Shown piece after piece: positions 1 through 11,282 of a DNA stretch of 63,066 nucleotides. Origin of the DNA: Pseudomonadota bacterium (lineage in GTDB: Bacteria > Pseudomonadota > Alphaproteobacteria > Sphingomonadales > Sphingomonadaceae); assembly GCA_018240895.1 (NCBI GenBank), contig JAFEEX010000039.1:1-63066 (forward strand). The letters run 5' to 3'. The number at the start of each line of letters is the position of its first letter. The stretch's first letter is position 1. The notes under the pieces were generated by a model that saw only the letters and a program-made list of their open reading frames with translations, was not told the DNA's origin and did no database searches. Position numbers and translations under genes: made by a program.

Positions 1-456
1 GCCGACATCGGCACCGGCACCGGCCTGCTCGCCTTTGCCGCGCTGCACCTGTGGCCCCGCGCCCTCGCCACGGCAAGCGACATCGACGCAGTGTGTGCTG
101 ACGTGGTTGGGGACAATGCACGGGCCAATGCAATTGCGCTGGGCGCGCGGCCCGGCGCGCTAACCATGCTCGTTGCCGATGGAATGGAGCACCCACTGCT
201 CACCGCGCGCGGCCCTTATGACCTGATCATTGCCAATATCCTCGCCGGGCCGCTGATCGGCCTTGCTCCGCACTTCGCCAGGGCGTTGGTTCCCGGTGGG
301 CACCTGTTGCTCGCCGGCCTGCTGGAGACGCAGGAAGCGCAAGTCCGCCAGGCCTGCCGCCGCGCCGGGCTGCGCCTTGCCCGGCGTCTGGTCAATGGCG
401 ACTGGTCAATCCTGTGGCTGCGCAGCCGCGGGGCTGCGGGCCGGCGACAGGGGTGA
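1..456 (+). CDS. prmA: Ribosomal protein L11 methyltransferase, C-terminal part (5' end outside window)
   Basis: Partial gene, open from the first base in frame 1 to a TGA at 454-456. The translation begins in the SAM-binding glycine loop (ADIGTGTGLL), continues through an acidic strand end (SDID) and carries the NILAGPL motif, which matches the N-x-L-A-x-P-L signature of PrmA. PrmA uses S-adenosylmethionine to methylate ribosomal protein L11 in the cytoplasm. Only the C-terminal catalytic half is present, so the substrate-recognition domain cannot be checked. The next gene starts 5 bases downstream on the same strand, which suggests co-transcription. Confidence 0.85.
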   Translation, partial: ADIGTGTGLLAFAALHLWPRALATASDIDAVCADVVGDNARANAIALGARPGALTMLVADGMEHPLLTARGPYDLIIANILAGPLIGLAPHFARALVPGGHLLLAGLLETQEAQVRQACRRAGLRLARRLVNGDWSILWLRSRGAAGRRQG

Positions 457-460
457 TCAT

Positions 461-1342
461 GTGAAGCCGCGCCACCTTGCGCTGTTCGTGCTGATCTGTC
501 TGATCTGGGCGAGCAACAACATCCTCAGCAAGATCGTGGTCGGCACCTGGCACGTCCCGCCGCTGTTCTTCACCTCCATGCGGTTCCTGGTGGTGCTGAT
601 CGCCACCCTGCCCTGGCTGCTGCCACCGCCGCGTCCGGTGTGGCGGACAATGTTGATCGGGCTGTTCATGGGCGGGGGCAGCTTCGGCCTGATGTTCATC
701 GCGCTTTATTGGGTTTCCCCCAGCGAGGCGGCAATCGTGGTTCAGGCCAGCGTGCCAATCACCGCGCTGCTGTCAATCTTCATGCTGAACGAGCGGATTC
801 GCTGGCGGCGCGCCCTTGGCATTACCCTGGCGCTGGCCGGGGTGCTGATCGTTGTCTGGCAACCGGGGCTGCGCATTTCAAAGGGGATGATCTTCCTGCT
901 TGCCTCCGCGATCTGCGGATCGCTGGGGGCGGTGATGATGAAGCAGATGAGCGCCGTCGCGCCGCTGCGATTCCAGGCCTGGGTCGGCCTGACGGGGCTG
1001 TGCGTGCTCGCCCCGATCTCGCTGCTGATCGAACCGGGCGCCCTTGCCAAGGCGCAGGCGGTGGGCTGGCCGGTGCTGGCGGGCGTGCTGTATGCCGGGC
1101 TGATCACCTCAGTCTTCGCGCATACCGCCTATTACTTCCTGATCGGCCGGTATGAGGCCAACCTTGTCGCACCGCTGACCCTGCTTACCCCCTTGATGAC
1201 GATCGCCCTGGGGGTGTGGATTACCGGCGATCACATCGACGCAAAGATGATTGTCGGCACCGCGATTGCCCTGGTCGGTGTGCTGATCATCGCGCTGCGC
1301 AGCAAGGGCGCGCCGATTGCCCAGACGCAGGAGCGCTCCTGA
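461..1342 (+). CDS. EamA/DMT family transporter
   Basis: A protein of 293 residues if it starts at GTG 461, five bases after prmA. The reading frame is open further upstream, but that part overlaps prmA and lacks hydrophobic character, so GTG 461 is preferred. It has about ten hydrophobic segments in two similar halves, starting directly with a membrane helix (LALFVLICLIWASNNI) as in drug/metabolite transporters of the EamA type. It ends in a basic, polar tail. These inner-membrane proteins export metabolites or amino acids. Nothing here identifies the substrate. Confidence 0.8.
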   Translation: MKPRHLALFVLICLIWASNNILSKIVVGTWHVPPLFFTSMRFLVVLIATLPWLLPPPRPVWRTMLIGLFMGGGSFGLMFIALYWVSPSEAAIVVQASVPITALLSIFMLNERIRWRRALGITLALAGVLIVVWQPGLRISKGMIFLLASAICGSLGAVMMKQMSAVAPLRFQAWVGLTGLCVLAPISLLIEPGALAKAQAVGWPVLAGVLYAGLITSVFAHTAYYFLIGRYEANLVAPLTLLTPLMTIALGVWITGDHIDAKMIVGTAIALVGVLIIALRSKGAPIAQTQERS

Positions 1343-1351
1343 CCGCGCTTC

Positions 1352-3825
<2,474 letters not shown>

Positions 3826-4515
3826 CTATGCCAAGGCCAGCACAGTCACCACCATCTCCTTGCGGATCCGGAAGCCCAGCGATTCGTACAGCCCGATGGC
3901 CGGGGCATTGCCGGCATAGGAATGGAGAAACGGCACTGCCCCGCGCGCGGTTATCCCCGCCATGACCTGCCGGATCAGCGCGGCGGCAAGACCCTGCCCC
4001 TGAAACTCCGGCCAGGTGCAGACCCCGGAAACTTCGTCAAAACCAGGGGCCGGAAGCATCCGTTCCCCGGCCATGGCAAGCAGCCTGCCATCGCGCCTGA
4101 TCCCGTAAAACGCGCCGTAGTGCGAGGTTCGCGCACCCCAGGGGCCAGGCTCGGTAGCCAGCGCCAGTTCGGTCATCGCCGGAATGTCAGCATCACCCAG
4201 CCGCACGCATTCCGGATCGCCGGAACGCATCGGCACCGGGCTTTGCGCCACCATCTGCACCAGCGGCGCGGTGCGGATCACCTTGGTTCCCGGCGGGGCG
4301 GGCCATTCGCCCGGCTCGACCAGCCAGACCGCGCCTTCGCCGCTGCGCAGCACATCCGCCAGCGCCGCCTGCGCCTCTGGCCCATCGTCACGCGCCGCCG
4401 CGAAAGGTCCATAAGCCGGATCAATCCGCACCGCCGCACCGGTAACCGCCGCAAGATGAGCCTGCCGCCCGTGCAGCATCGACCAGACCGGGCGATCAAG
4501 CGGGTTCGCGCTCAC
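3826..4515 (-). CDS. GNAT family N-acetyltransferase (FR47-like)
   Basis: A protein of 229 residues. The C-terminal half is a GNAT fold: the acetyl-CoA pyrophosphate loop is in VCTWPEFQGQGLAAALI, followed by a typical ending (GLYESLGFRIRKEMVVTVL). The N-terminal half is less conserved and resembles the FR47-like two-lobed arrangement. The substrate cannot be told from sequence. It overlaps recN upstream by 4 bases and precedes ligA by 9 bases, so it is probably part of one message. Confidence 0.8.
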   Translation of the reverse strand: MSANPLDRPVWSMLHGRQAHLAAVTGAAVRIDPAYGPFAAARDDGPEAQAALADVLRSGEGAVWLVEPGEWPAPPGTKVIRTAPLVQMVAQSPVPMRSGDPECVRLGDADIPAMTELALATEPGPWGARTSHYGAFYGIRRDGRLLAMAGERMLPAPGFDEVSGVCTWPEFQGQGLAAALIRQVMAGITARGAVPFLHSYAGNAPAIGLYESLGFRIRKEMVVTVLALA

Positions 4516-6188
4516 ACTCCCTCCAGCAGGCGATCCGCCTGCGCACGGGCCTCTGCGGTGATTTCCGCGCCGGACAGCATCCGGGCGATCTCCTCTTGCC
4601 GCCCGTTCGCATCAAGCAGGTGAACAGAGGTGCGGGTAACCGTGCCCTCGCTCGATTTGGCGATCACATAGTGCTGCTGCCCGCGCGCCGCGACCTGCGG
4701 ACTGTGAGTTACGGCCAGCAATTGCCCGCCGCCCTGCCCGCCATGCGCCAGCCGCGCCAGCCTGTCCCCGATGGCAGAGGCCACCGCGCCGCCAACGCCC
4801 CGGTCAATCTCGTCAAAGATCACCGTCGCCGCCCCGCCCTCCTCAGCAAGGGCAACTTTCAGCGCCAGGATGAAGCGTGACAATTCGCCGCCACTGGCAA
4901 TCTTGGCCAGCGGGGCAAACGGCGCGCCGGGATTGGTGCTGATCAGGAATTCCACCGCATCGACCCCGCCCGGCCCCCAGCGATCTTCGGGCAGCCGCGC
5001 AACGCTGGTCTGAAACTGTGCGGCATCAAGCTTCAGCGGGGCCAGTTCGCCCGCGACTGCCCGATCAAGCCGGATCGCAGCTTCTGCCCGTCTGGCTGAC
5101 AGCGCTTCGGCCCGGTCACGGTAATCCGTCGCCGCTGCCGATGCTGCCACTTCCAGCGCGCCCAGACCAGCCTCTCCCCCTTCGATTGCATCGAGCGTCA
5201 GACGCATTTCGCGCATCCGGTGGGCAAGGTCATCAACGGTGCAGCCGTGCTTGCGGGCGGCGGCGCGCAAATCGAACAGCCGCGTCTCAATCCGGTCAAG
5301 CGCGGCGGGATCATGCGCCAGCGCCTCGCCCGCGCGTTCCAGCTTGTCCTCCGCTTCGGAAGCCTCGATCACCGCCCGGTCCAGCGCGGCCAGCGCCTCG
5401 CCCAGCAAGGGATGCTCGCCCGCGATCCGGTCCAGCCGCCGCGCGGCGCTGCGCAGGGAGGCAAGCGCCGAATCCGATCCCGCCCACAGCCGTTGCAATT
5501 CGGCCAGATCGTCCGACAGGCGCTCCCCCTTCTGCATGGCGGAACGCGCCCCCGCCAGTTGCTCCTCTTCCCCCTGCAAAGGTTCCAGCGCGGTCAGTTC
5601 GGCCAGGTGAGCCAGCAGCAGATCGCGATCGGCCGATGCCTGCGCCAGGGCTTCACGCGCCGCGACCAGTTCCGCATCGGCGGCGCGCCAAGTCTGCCAC
5701 GCCGCATCGACACCCGCTGCATCCGCCCGCGCGAAGCGATCAAGCAGCAGCCGGTGGCCGCGCGGATTGACCAGCCCGCGATCATCATGCTGGCCGTGCA
5801 GTTCAACCAGATGCGGCGCCAGTTCGCGCAGCAGCGCCGCCCCGACCGGCTGATCGTTGACAAAGGCCTTTGACGCACCATCGGCCTTGAGCCGGCGTTT
5901 GATAATCAGCGGCTCGCCCGGCTCGATGTCCAGATCCGCCTCGGCCAGAATGGCGCGCACCGCCGGCGGCAGGCGATCGAATTCAAAACTGGCGGTGACG
6001 CTGGCCTGATCTTCCCCCGCGCGCAGCAGGCCGCTGTCGGCACGGTTGCCCAGCACCAGCCCCAGGGCATCGAGCAGGATCGATTTGCCCGCGCCCGTCT
6101 CACCCGTAAGCACGCCCAGCCCGTCCCCGAAATCGAGATCGAGCGCTTCGATCAGCACGATATTGCGAATGGAAAGCCGGGTCAGCAT
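4512..6188 (-). CDS. recN: DNA repair protein RecN
   Basis: RecN is an SMC-like ATPase of double-strand break repair. The 558-residue product has a Walker A (GETGAGKSILLDAL) near the N-terminus, a long alanine/glutamate-rich coiled-coil middle, a signature region (ASGGELSRFILALK) and a Walker B with downstream aspartates (IFDEIDRGVGG), followed by a D-loop/H-loop region ending in VTHSPQVAARG. Length and motif order fit the family. ATG at 6188. Expressed toward the GNAT gene and ligA. Confidence 0.97.
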   Translation of the reverse strand: MLTRLSIRNIVLIEALDLDFGDGLGVLTGETGAGKSILLDALGLVLGNRADSGLLRAGEDQASVTASFEFDRLPPAVRAILAEADLDIEPGEPLIIKRRLKADGASKAFVNDQPVGAALLRELAPHLVELHGQHDDRGLVNPRGHRLLLDRFARADAAGVDAAWQTWRAADAELVAAREALAQASADRDLLLAHLAELTALEPLQGEEEQLAGARSAMQKGERLSDDLAELQRLWAGSDSALASLRSAARRLDRIAGEHPLLGEALAALDRAVIEASEAEDKLERAGEALAHDPAALDRIETRLFDLRAAARKHGCTVDDLAHRMREMRLTLDAIEGGEAGLGALEVAASAAATDYRDRAEALSARRAEAAIRLDRAVAGELAPLKLDAAQFQTSVARLPEDRWGPGGVDAVEFLISTNPGAPFAPLAKIASGGELSRFILALKVALAEEGGAATVIFDEIDRGVGGAVASAIGDRLARLAHGGQGGGQLLAVTHSPQVAARGQQHYVIAKSSEGTVTRTSVHLLDANGRQEEIARMLSGAEITAEARAQADRLLEGV

Positions 6189-6270
6189 TGTCGCAGCGAA
6201 TCCTAGCGAAGCGCGCCCGCCGAGTCATCCCTTCGCGGCGAATTGGCCGGCGAATTGACAACGGGGCAAG

Positions 6271-6714
6271 TCAGGCTTCGACCGGTTCCTCAAACGGCGG
6301 TTCCAGAACGATCGGATCGGCCAGCGTGGTCCGATCGAGCATGGCCGCCATCTCGTCACGCAGGGTCAGCATCAGGCCGCGCAGGCGGCATTCCGCTTCG
6401 GGCAGGCAATTGGCGCACTTCTCATGCGCGTTGCGCGCGGCGCAGGGAACCAGCGCCAGACTGCCGCGGGTCAGGCGGATGATATCACCATAGCGGATGT
6501 CAACCGGCGCCAGCGCCAGTTCATAACCACCATCACGCCCGCGATGGGAAATGACCAGCCCTTCACGAACCATTTCCGATAGGATCACGGTCAGGAACTT
6601 GCGCGGGATGTTCTGCGCCTCGGCAATCGCATCCAGCCGCACCGCCCCCTGCCGCCAGGTATCGGCAAGGTGTTGAAGCGCGCGGATCGTATAGCGGGTT
6701 TTCTGCGACAGCAT
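6271..6714 (-). CDS. Rrf2 family transcriptional regulator
   Basis: 147 residues from ATG 6714 (MLSQKTRYTIRAL), the canonical Rrf2 start; an upstream extension to 6753 is open but unlike the family. A winged helix-turn-helix occupies the first 80 residues (IPRKFLTVILSEMVREGLVISHRGRDGGYELA). Four cysteines follow (PCAAR...CANCLPEAEC), a spacing suitable for an iron-sulfur cluster, as in IscR/RirA-type sensors. No isc or suf genes are nearby. It lies 83 bases upstream of recN on the same strand. The regulated genes are unknown. Confidence 0.85.
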   Translation of the reverse strand: MLSQKTRYTIRALQHLADTWRQGAVRLDAIAEAQNIPRKFLTVILSEMVREGLVISHRGRDGGYELALAPVDIRYGDIIRLTRGSLALVPCAARNAHEKCANCLPEAECRLRGLMLTLRDEMAAMLDRTTLADPIVLEPPFEEPVEA

Positions 6715-6779
6715 GGGCGCGGCACATGAGCGCTTCGCCGCGCGGAATGTCAACTGTGCAAGTAGAAACTGATTGGGGG

Positions 6780-7232
6780 TCAGATCAGGTGTTTGCGGAA
6801 AAAGATCACCCGCTCGGTCTCTTCAAAGCCGAAACCGGCATGAAACGCTATGCCTTCCGGGTTTTCCCAATCGGTATCCGATGCCAGTTCCGCGCACCCC
6901 ATGCGGCGCACCCAATCTTCAACCGCGCGGCACAGCCGGGTTGCCAGGCCCGCGCGGCGACAGGCATCCTCCACAAATATCCCTTCCAGAAACCCGACCG
7001 GAGACGAATCGCAGCCATTGACATATTCATGCCGGATCGCCGCCTCGGCAAAACCCACCGCCGCGCCATCGGGCGTGCGGGCGATCAGCGCAAGAAAGCC
7101 GGCATCTGGCCGATCAATCAGCGCGCAGATTTCCTCGCCATGTTCGGCAACGCTGGCTTCGCACCACAGGGCATGGCGCATTCGCGCCCAGTCAGGAATG
7201 TCGCGGGGGCCGGCCTGGGCGATGACAATCAC
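6780..7232 (-). CDS. Aminoglycoside 6'-N-acetyltransferase-like GNAT protein
   Basis: A 150-residue GNAT protein. Its whole length follows the plan of AAC(6')-I enzymes: an early RHALWCEAS segment followed by HGEEI, then FAEAAIRHEYVNGC, SSPVGFLEGIFVED, acetyl-CoA loop residues RRAGLATRL, and ELASDTDWEN near the C-terminus before HAGFGFEETERVIFF. The residues D-S-S-P-V-x-F-L-E-G-I and S-D-T-D are the ones I associate with AAC(6')-Ic/Iz-like proteins. Such enzymes acetylate the 6' amine of aminoglycosides, but chromosomal relatives may have another natural substrate. It sits alone between bamD and the Rrf2 gene with no mobile element near it. Confidence 0.7.
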   Translation of the reverse strand: MIVIAQAGPRDIPDWARMRHALWCEASVAEHGEEICALIDRPDAGFLALIARTPDGAAVGFAEAAIRHEYVNGCDSSPVGFLEGIFVEDACRRAGLATRLCRAVEDWVRRMGCAELASDTDWENPEGIAFHAGFGFEETERVIFFRKHLI

Positions 7233-7251
7233 CGCGCCGCCCCGCCGCGCG

Positions 7252-8031
7252 TCACGCCGCCTTGGTACCGGGGGCGTGCTTGTTCATCAGATCATACGCC
7301 TTCTTGTACCACTCGCTGCCCGGATAGTTGGCACCCAGCACGGCGGCGGCCTTTTGCGCTTCTTCGGGAATACCCATGGCAAGGCTGGTTTCGACCATAC
7401 GGTAAAGCGCCTCGGGCGCGTGGCTGGTGGTCTGGTACGTGTCGATCACGTTGCGAAACCGCAGCGAAGCGGCCAGCCACTTGCCCGACCGTTCATAGAA
7501 CCGGCCGATCTCCATTTCCTTGCCCGCGAGGTGATCGTTGACCAGGTCAAGCTTCAACCGGGCATCGTCGGCATAACGGGTGCTGGGATAGCGCCGGATC
7601 ACCTCGGTCAGCGCATCCTTGGCCTGCAGGGTATCCTTCTGGTCACGCGCCACGTCGCTGATCTGCTCGTAATAGCACAGCGCGATCAGGTAATAGGCAT
7701 AGGGCGCATCGCGGTTGCCCGGGTGAATCGAAAGGAACCGCTGCGATGCCTGGATCGATTTGGTGTAATCGCGCGCCGCGTAATAGGAAAACGCGCTCAT
7801 CAACTGGGCACGACGCGCCCAGGGCGAATAGGGGTGCTGGCGCTCCACCTCGTCAAACAGCGCGGCGGCAACCTTGGTATCGCCGTGGTCCAGCTTGTCC
7901 TTGGCAGCGGCGTAAAGCGTATCGACATCGCGCGCGACAAAGGCCGTGTCATGAACCTTGCCCCCCCGCCCGGCACAGCCAGAGGTCAGCACCGCCGCCA
8001 CCCCGGCGGCGGCAAGAAAGGCGAACTTCAT
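7252..8031 (-). CDS. bamD: Outer membrane assembly lipoprotein BamD
   Basis: BamD is an essential lipoprotein of the BAM complex that inserts beta-barrel proteins in the outer membrane. From ATG 8031 the 259-residue product has a short lipoprotein signal (MKFAFLAAAG...LTSGC, Cys at residue 19), then TPR-like helices with YYAARDYTKSI and the characteristic AYYLIALCYYEQISDVARDQ segment. An in-frame ATG at 8061 gives a less natural signal. The bamD-recN-ligA order supports the assignment. Confidence 0.93.
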   Translation of the reverse strand: MKFAFLAAAGVAAVLTSGCAGRGGKVHDTAFVARDVDTLYAAAKDKLDHGDTKVAAALFDEVERQHPYSPWARRAQLMSAFSYYAARDYTKSIQASQRFLSIHPGNRDAPYAYYLIALCYYEQISDVARDQKDTLQAKDALTEVIRRYPSTRYADDARLKLDLVNDHLAGKEMEIGRFYERSGKWLAASLRFRNVIDTYQTTSHAPEALYRMVETSLAMGIPEEAQKAAAVLGANYPGSEWYKKAYDLMNKHAPGTKAA

Positions 8032-8371
8032 GGGCGAACGGGCAGCATCACGGGCGATCATGGCGCAAGCCTATAACCAGCCCCCGCCTGAACGCCAAGT
8101 GAAGTTCGCGGGGCCATCCACATCCCGACCGTCACTGCTCCACGCACCCCGCCACGCCACCAACAGGTTGAGGAATCGCGGACAACGTCTGAGATGTCGA
8201 TTGTCCGGAAACAGCGCTGGACCAACGGGTCTGCGGCGTAACTCGCGGATAGTTTTTCTGGATGGCACCGTCGCAGATGGCCAACAAACAAGCAAAGGGT
8301 CTCGGTCTCGGCCGTCGGTGCCAGGGAGCCGCTTGTCAGAAGACAGGCCTCTATTATCTGCGCGTTTTCAC
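8032..8371. other. Intergenic stretch without a convincing gene
   Basis: About 340 bases between bamD and the DUF4347 gene. The only open frame is a 105-residue minus-strand ORF (8058-8375) with a TTG start; it overlaps the preceding stop, has no Shine-Dalgarno and no recognisable domain. No terminator or clear operator was found. Confidence 0.5.
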
Positions 8372-10948
8372 TCAATTGATGGTCGCGTCGAACACCATCG
8401 CGAAGGTTGCGCCTGCGGCCAGGCTGGAAGCTATGCCCGTTACGGTGGTGCCGGAATAGGACATCCCGAAAGGGTCGGACTCGTCGGTTCCCGTGTTGTC
8501 GTCATCTTCGACCGTCGCCGCCGTGGCGCAAGTTGTGCCCGAACGCATACTGCCGGAAATGAATGCGATGTTGGCTGGCAGCGGATCGGAGCTGACGATC
8601 GAGGTGGCTGGCACGGTTCCCGGGTTGGTGACCAGGATGCAATAGCGGATCGTCGCGCCGGGAATCAGCTTCGGATTGGTTGTGCCGTTTACCGGATCGC
8701 TGACCACAGAGCTGGTCTTTTGCACCGTGATCGGGATGACCCGGGTATTCGTCCAGGTACAGACAATGGCCGTATCCGCGACATTGATCGTCAACCCATC
8801 GGCAAGGTTGGTGTCAACCGCGCCTGTGCAGCTGAGGCTGGAGGCATAGTTCGCAGCGCTGCCCGAGGTATAGGTTTCCGCTATGGTCAGCGTCGATCCC
8901 ACGGTGACGGTCTGGGCCGCGCCGCTATCGGTCTTGTCGGTTGCCCCTGCGGTGGACGCCAGACTGGTAAGGCCCGTTGCCGTGACGTTGACTGCATTGC
9001 CAGAGATTGCACTGACCCACGATTTGCGCAGCGTCACGGTTGGCCGCGAATTGGTCCAGCGGCAGGTAATCGCGCTGTCCATCGGCATGGTGATGGTCCG
9101 GCTCAGCCCACTGCCGCTGACCGCGATCGAGGCGCCGTTGCTGGTCTTGGTGCAGTCCAGCACCGATCCGTAATTGCTTGCCGTTCCCGACGTGAAAGCT
9201 TCGGTCAGAGTAATCGTTGCGCCGCCTGTGCCGGTGGCCGTGGCAGACGTAGCCGTGCCGCCCGCCGTGGAAGCGCCCGCCACCGCACCGCTTGCCCCGG
9301 TGATCGACAGGCTGACCGCGTTACCTGCAATGGCGTTGTTCCAGACCTTGCTCAGCGTAATGCCATAGGTTGGCGCGGAAACCGTAATGGTGACTGTGGC
9401 GGTGTTGCTGGTGCCGAGATAGCCATCGTTCAGCCGGTAAGTGAAGGTCTGGGTTCCGACAAAGCCGGCGGCCGGAGCAAAGGTGAAGGCACCATTGGCA
9501 TTGGTCATTGTCAACGTGCCATTGGCCAGCGCGATCGGGGTGCCGACCGTGTAAGTCGCGCCATTGATCTGGTCTACCGTCAGGGTCTGCCCTTCCGGGT
9601 CACTGTCAGCCGTGGTCGGGTTGGCTGCGGTAACATTGCCCGTCAGCGTGGTGGCGTAAGGCGTGGTGAAACTGTCGTTTACGGCCACCGGATTTTGATT
9701 GAGCGATGTATAAATGCTGGGATTGTCAACATAACAGACGTTGCTGACGCCCGACGCTGAAGCGGTGCAGTTCCAGAAATAGAAACGAAGCTGGTAACTG
9801 CGCCCGGGAATGAGCGGCGCGGCCGTTGAAATGGTCGTGTTTACACCGGTCGAGCTGCCGGAGATGGTGGTCCCGGTGGTCGGAGTGATCGGCGTCAGCG
9901 TTGCACTGACAGGATCATAGACAGCGATAGTCATCCGCGAGGTTGAACCGTTGGCGCTGACCTGATTGAAGGTGATCCGGGTCAGCGCGAGGACGGTCGA
10001 TCCTCCCACGACGAAGTCCGAATAGAAATAATCGTTGCCCGTAACAGCCGCCGCATAGGTGGTTGCAGTGACATTGTTGACCCGCTGCGCCGTCGATGAT
10101 CCGATCGGCACAACCTGAAAGCCTGCGCCCGGCCCAGCCAGGTTTGAGCTTGCAGAGGTAAACCGCGGGGTCGCGCTGGACGTGTAATTGGGGTTGGGCG
10201 CAGTGAAAGGATCGCCATACCAGGCGCCTTCCCACAGTTCCGTGGTCCACAACGCGCCAGTCCAGCGGGGCAGGCGCAGCGCGGGCGCTTCAATTGATCC
10301 GGTGTAGGCCTCCAGGATCCAGTCTGCACCCTTGCCGCCGCCGGTGGCATTGGTTGAAGCCGCCACGTCAACGCCGGTCAGCCGCGCCAAGGCAGCGATG
10401 AACCTGTGGCCAATGGCGCCCTCAGCAACGTCGCAGCCGTAGATAAGGATATCCCCGCCCCGTACCAGGGCGTGGCCAATTCGCTGCATGGTCGCAGCAT
10501 TGGCTTGCAGCCTTGCCGTATCATAGATTTCGCCAGCGATGTTCAATCCGCCCGTTTCGCCGTGTGTGACGATGTGTATGGACGAGATTCCTGTCTTTCC
10601 GGCAAGGCTCTGCGCGATCTGGTCAAATGCGTTGCGGCGCGGCTCCAGCGCGATCAGAACGAGATTCGGCGACTGCAGATGCAGGACCGCACGGATCAGT
10701 CCCGGATCCAGATTGGAATCATAGAATACAACGGTCTGTCCAGCCGTGGCGGTTTTCAGATCAGGTTGCGTTGCCGCGCCTTTGCCCGGCACCTGAACCA
10801 AAGCCTGCGCAGGGATCTGGTGTTCTGCCGGTTTGGGCCGAAAGGGGGCCGTTTGCACCATCCATGCCGCGGCCACGACCAATGCCCCCAGCAGCGCAAG
10901 CGCGGCGATCAGGACCCGGGCATTTGGACGAGCGAACTTCGGAACCAT
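8372..10948 (-). CDS. DUF4347 multi-domain surface protein
   Basis: An 858-residue envelope or secreted protein. An N-terminal membrane helix (residues 10-31) is followed by a DUF4347 domain (about 70-235) with SIHIVTHGETGG and ILIYGCDVAEG. The His129-Gly and Gly-Cys172 arrangement resembles the dyad of caspase-like clan CD peptidases; activity is inference. Next come a jelly-roll-like region, a cadherin/VCBS-like domain that begins NQNPVAVNDSF, two roughly 95-residue repeats (LSKVWNNAIAGNAV, LRKSWVSAISGNAV, each ending in W-T-N-x-R), and a C-terminal DUF11-type domain (IPGATIRYCILVTNPG). The last domain is closely matched by the secreted protein at 60461-61354. There is no LPXTG or PEP-CTERM tail; it ends DATIN. 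Confidence 0.75.
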   Translation of the reverse strand: MVPKFARPNARVLIAALALLGALVVAAAWMVQTAPFRPKPAEHQIPAQALVQVPGKGAATQPDLKTATAGQTVVFYDSNLDPGLIRAVLHLQSPNLVLIALEPRRNAFDQIAQSLAGKTGISSIHIVTHGETGGLNIAGEIYDTARLQANAATMQRIGHALVRGGDILIYGCDVAEGAIGHRFIAALARLTGVDVAASTNATGGGKGADWILEAYTGSIEAPALRLPRWTGALWTTELWEGAWYGDPFTAPNPNYTSSATPRFTSASSNLAGPGAGFQVVPIGSSTAQRVNNVTATTYAAAVTGNDYFYSDFVVGGSTVLALTRITFNQVSANGSTSRMTIAVYDPVSATLTPITPTTGTTISGSSTGVNTTISTAAPLIPGRSYQLRFYFWNCTASASGVSNVCYVDNPSIYTSLNQNPVAVNDSFTTPYATTLTGNVTAANPTTADSDPEGQTLTVDQINGATYTVGTPIALANGTLTMTNANGAFTFAPAAGFVGTQTFTYRLNDGYLGTSNTATVTITVSAPTYGITLSKVWNNAIAGNAVSLSITGASGAVAGASTAGGTATSATATGTGGATITLTEAFTSGTASNYGSVLDCTKTSNGASIAVSGSGLSRTITMPMDSAITCRWTNSRPTVTLRKSWVSAISGNAVNVTATGLTSLASTAGATDKTDSGAAQTVTVGSTLTIAETYTSGSAANYASSLSCTGAVDTNLADGLTINVADTAIVCTWTNTRVIPITVQKTSSVVSDPVNGTTNPKLIPGATIRYCILVTNPGTVPATSIVSSDPLPANIAFISGSMRSGTTCATAATVEDDDNTGTDESDPFGMSYSGTTVTGIASSLAAGATFAMVFDATIN

Positions 10949-11282
10949 ATCGTTTTACTTGCTTCATCGACGCAAAACCGATCCGCGCAGATGATCCTGA
11001 CCTCCAAATTCGTGATTCATTTACGGAACAAAAAGCGGCGTTCCGGCATACTAACCCGATGCGGTTAACGGCACGTTGCGAATCGCCACTTTTTAGGATG
11101 TTAGACGTTAATCAGCGCCTGAACCCGCACCGATCAGCAAACCGGACCGACGACCGGCATTGAAGCGCCCGCCATGGCCCAGAGCGAAAGCGATGCCGGC
11201 AGCTGCTGCCGGTCAGACCTCTTCCGTGCCGCGCGACCGCATTCCCGTCACCGTTTGTGGTACAAACGTCGCTTGGGCGCGG
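10949..11282. other. Intergenic stretch; one small hairpin near its end
   Basis: 334 bases upstream of the DUF4347 gene and downstream of lepA (both minus strand). No gene recognised. A perfect 7-bp inverted repeat CGTTTGT/ACAAACG with a 3-base loop lies at 11252-11268, 15 bases past the lepA stop. It lacks a U-tract, so it may be an mRNA-end stabiliser rather than an intrinsic terminator. Confidence 0.5.

Noticed and set aside
7958-9760. 600-residue plus-strand open frame
   Set aside because: Antisense to the DUF4347 gene; arginine/glycine-rich shadow with no domain, a product of high GC third positions.
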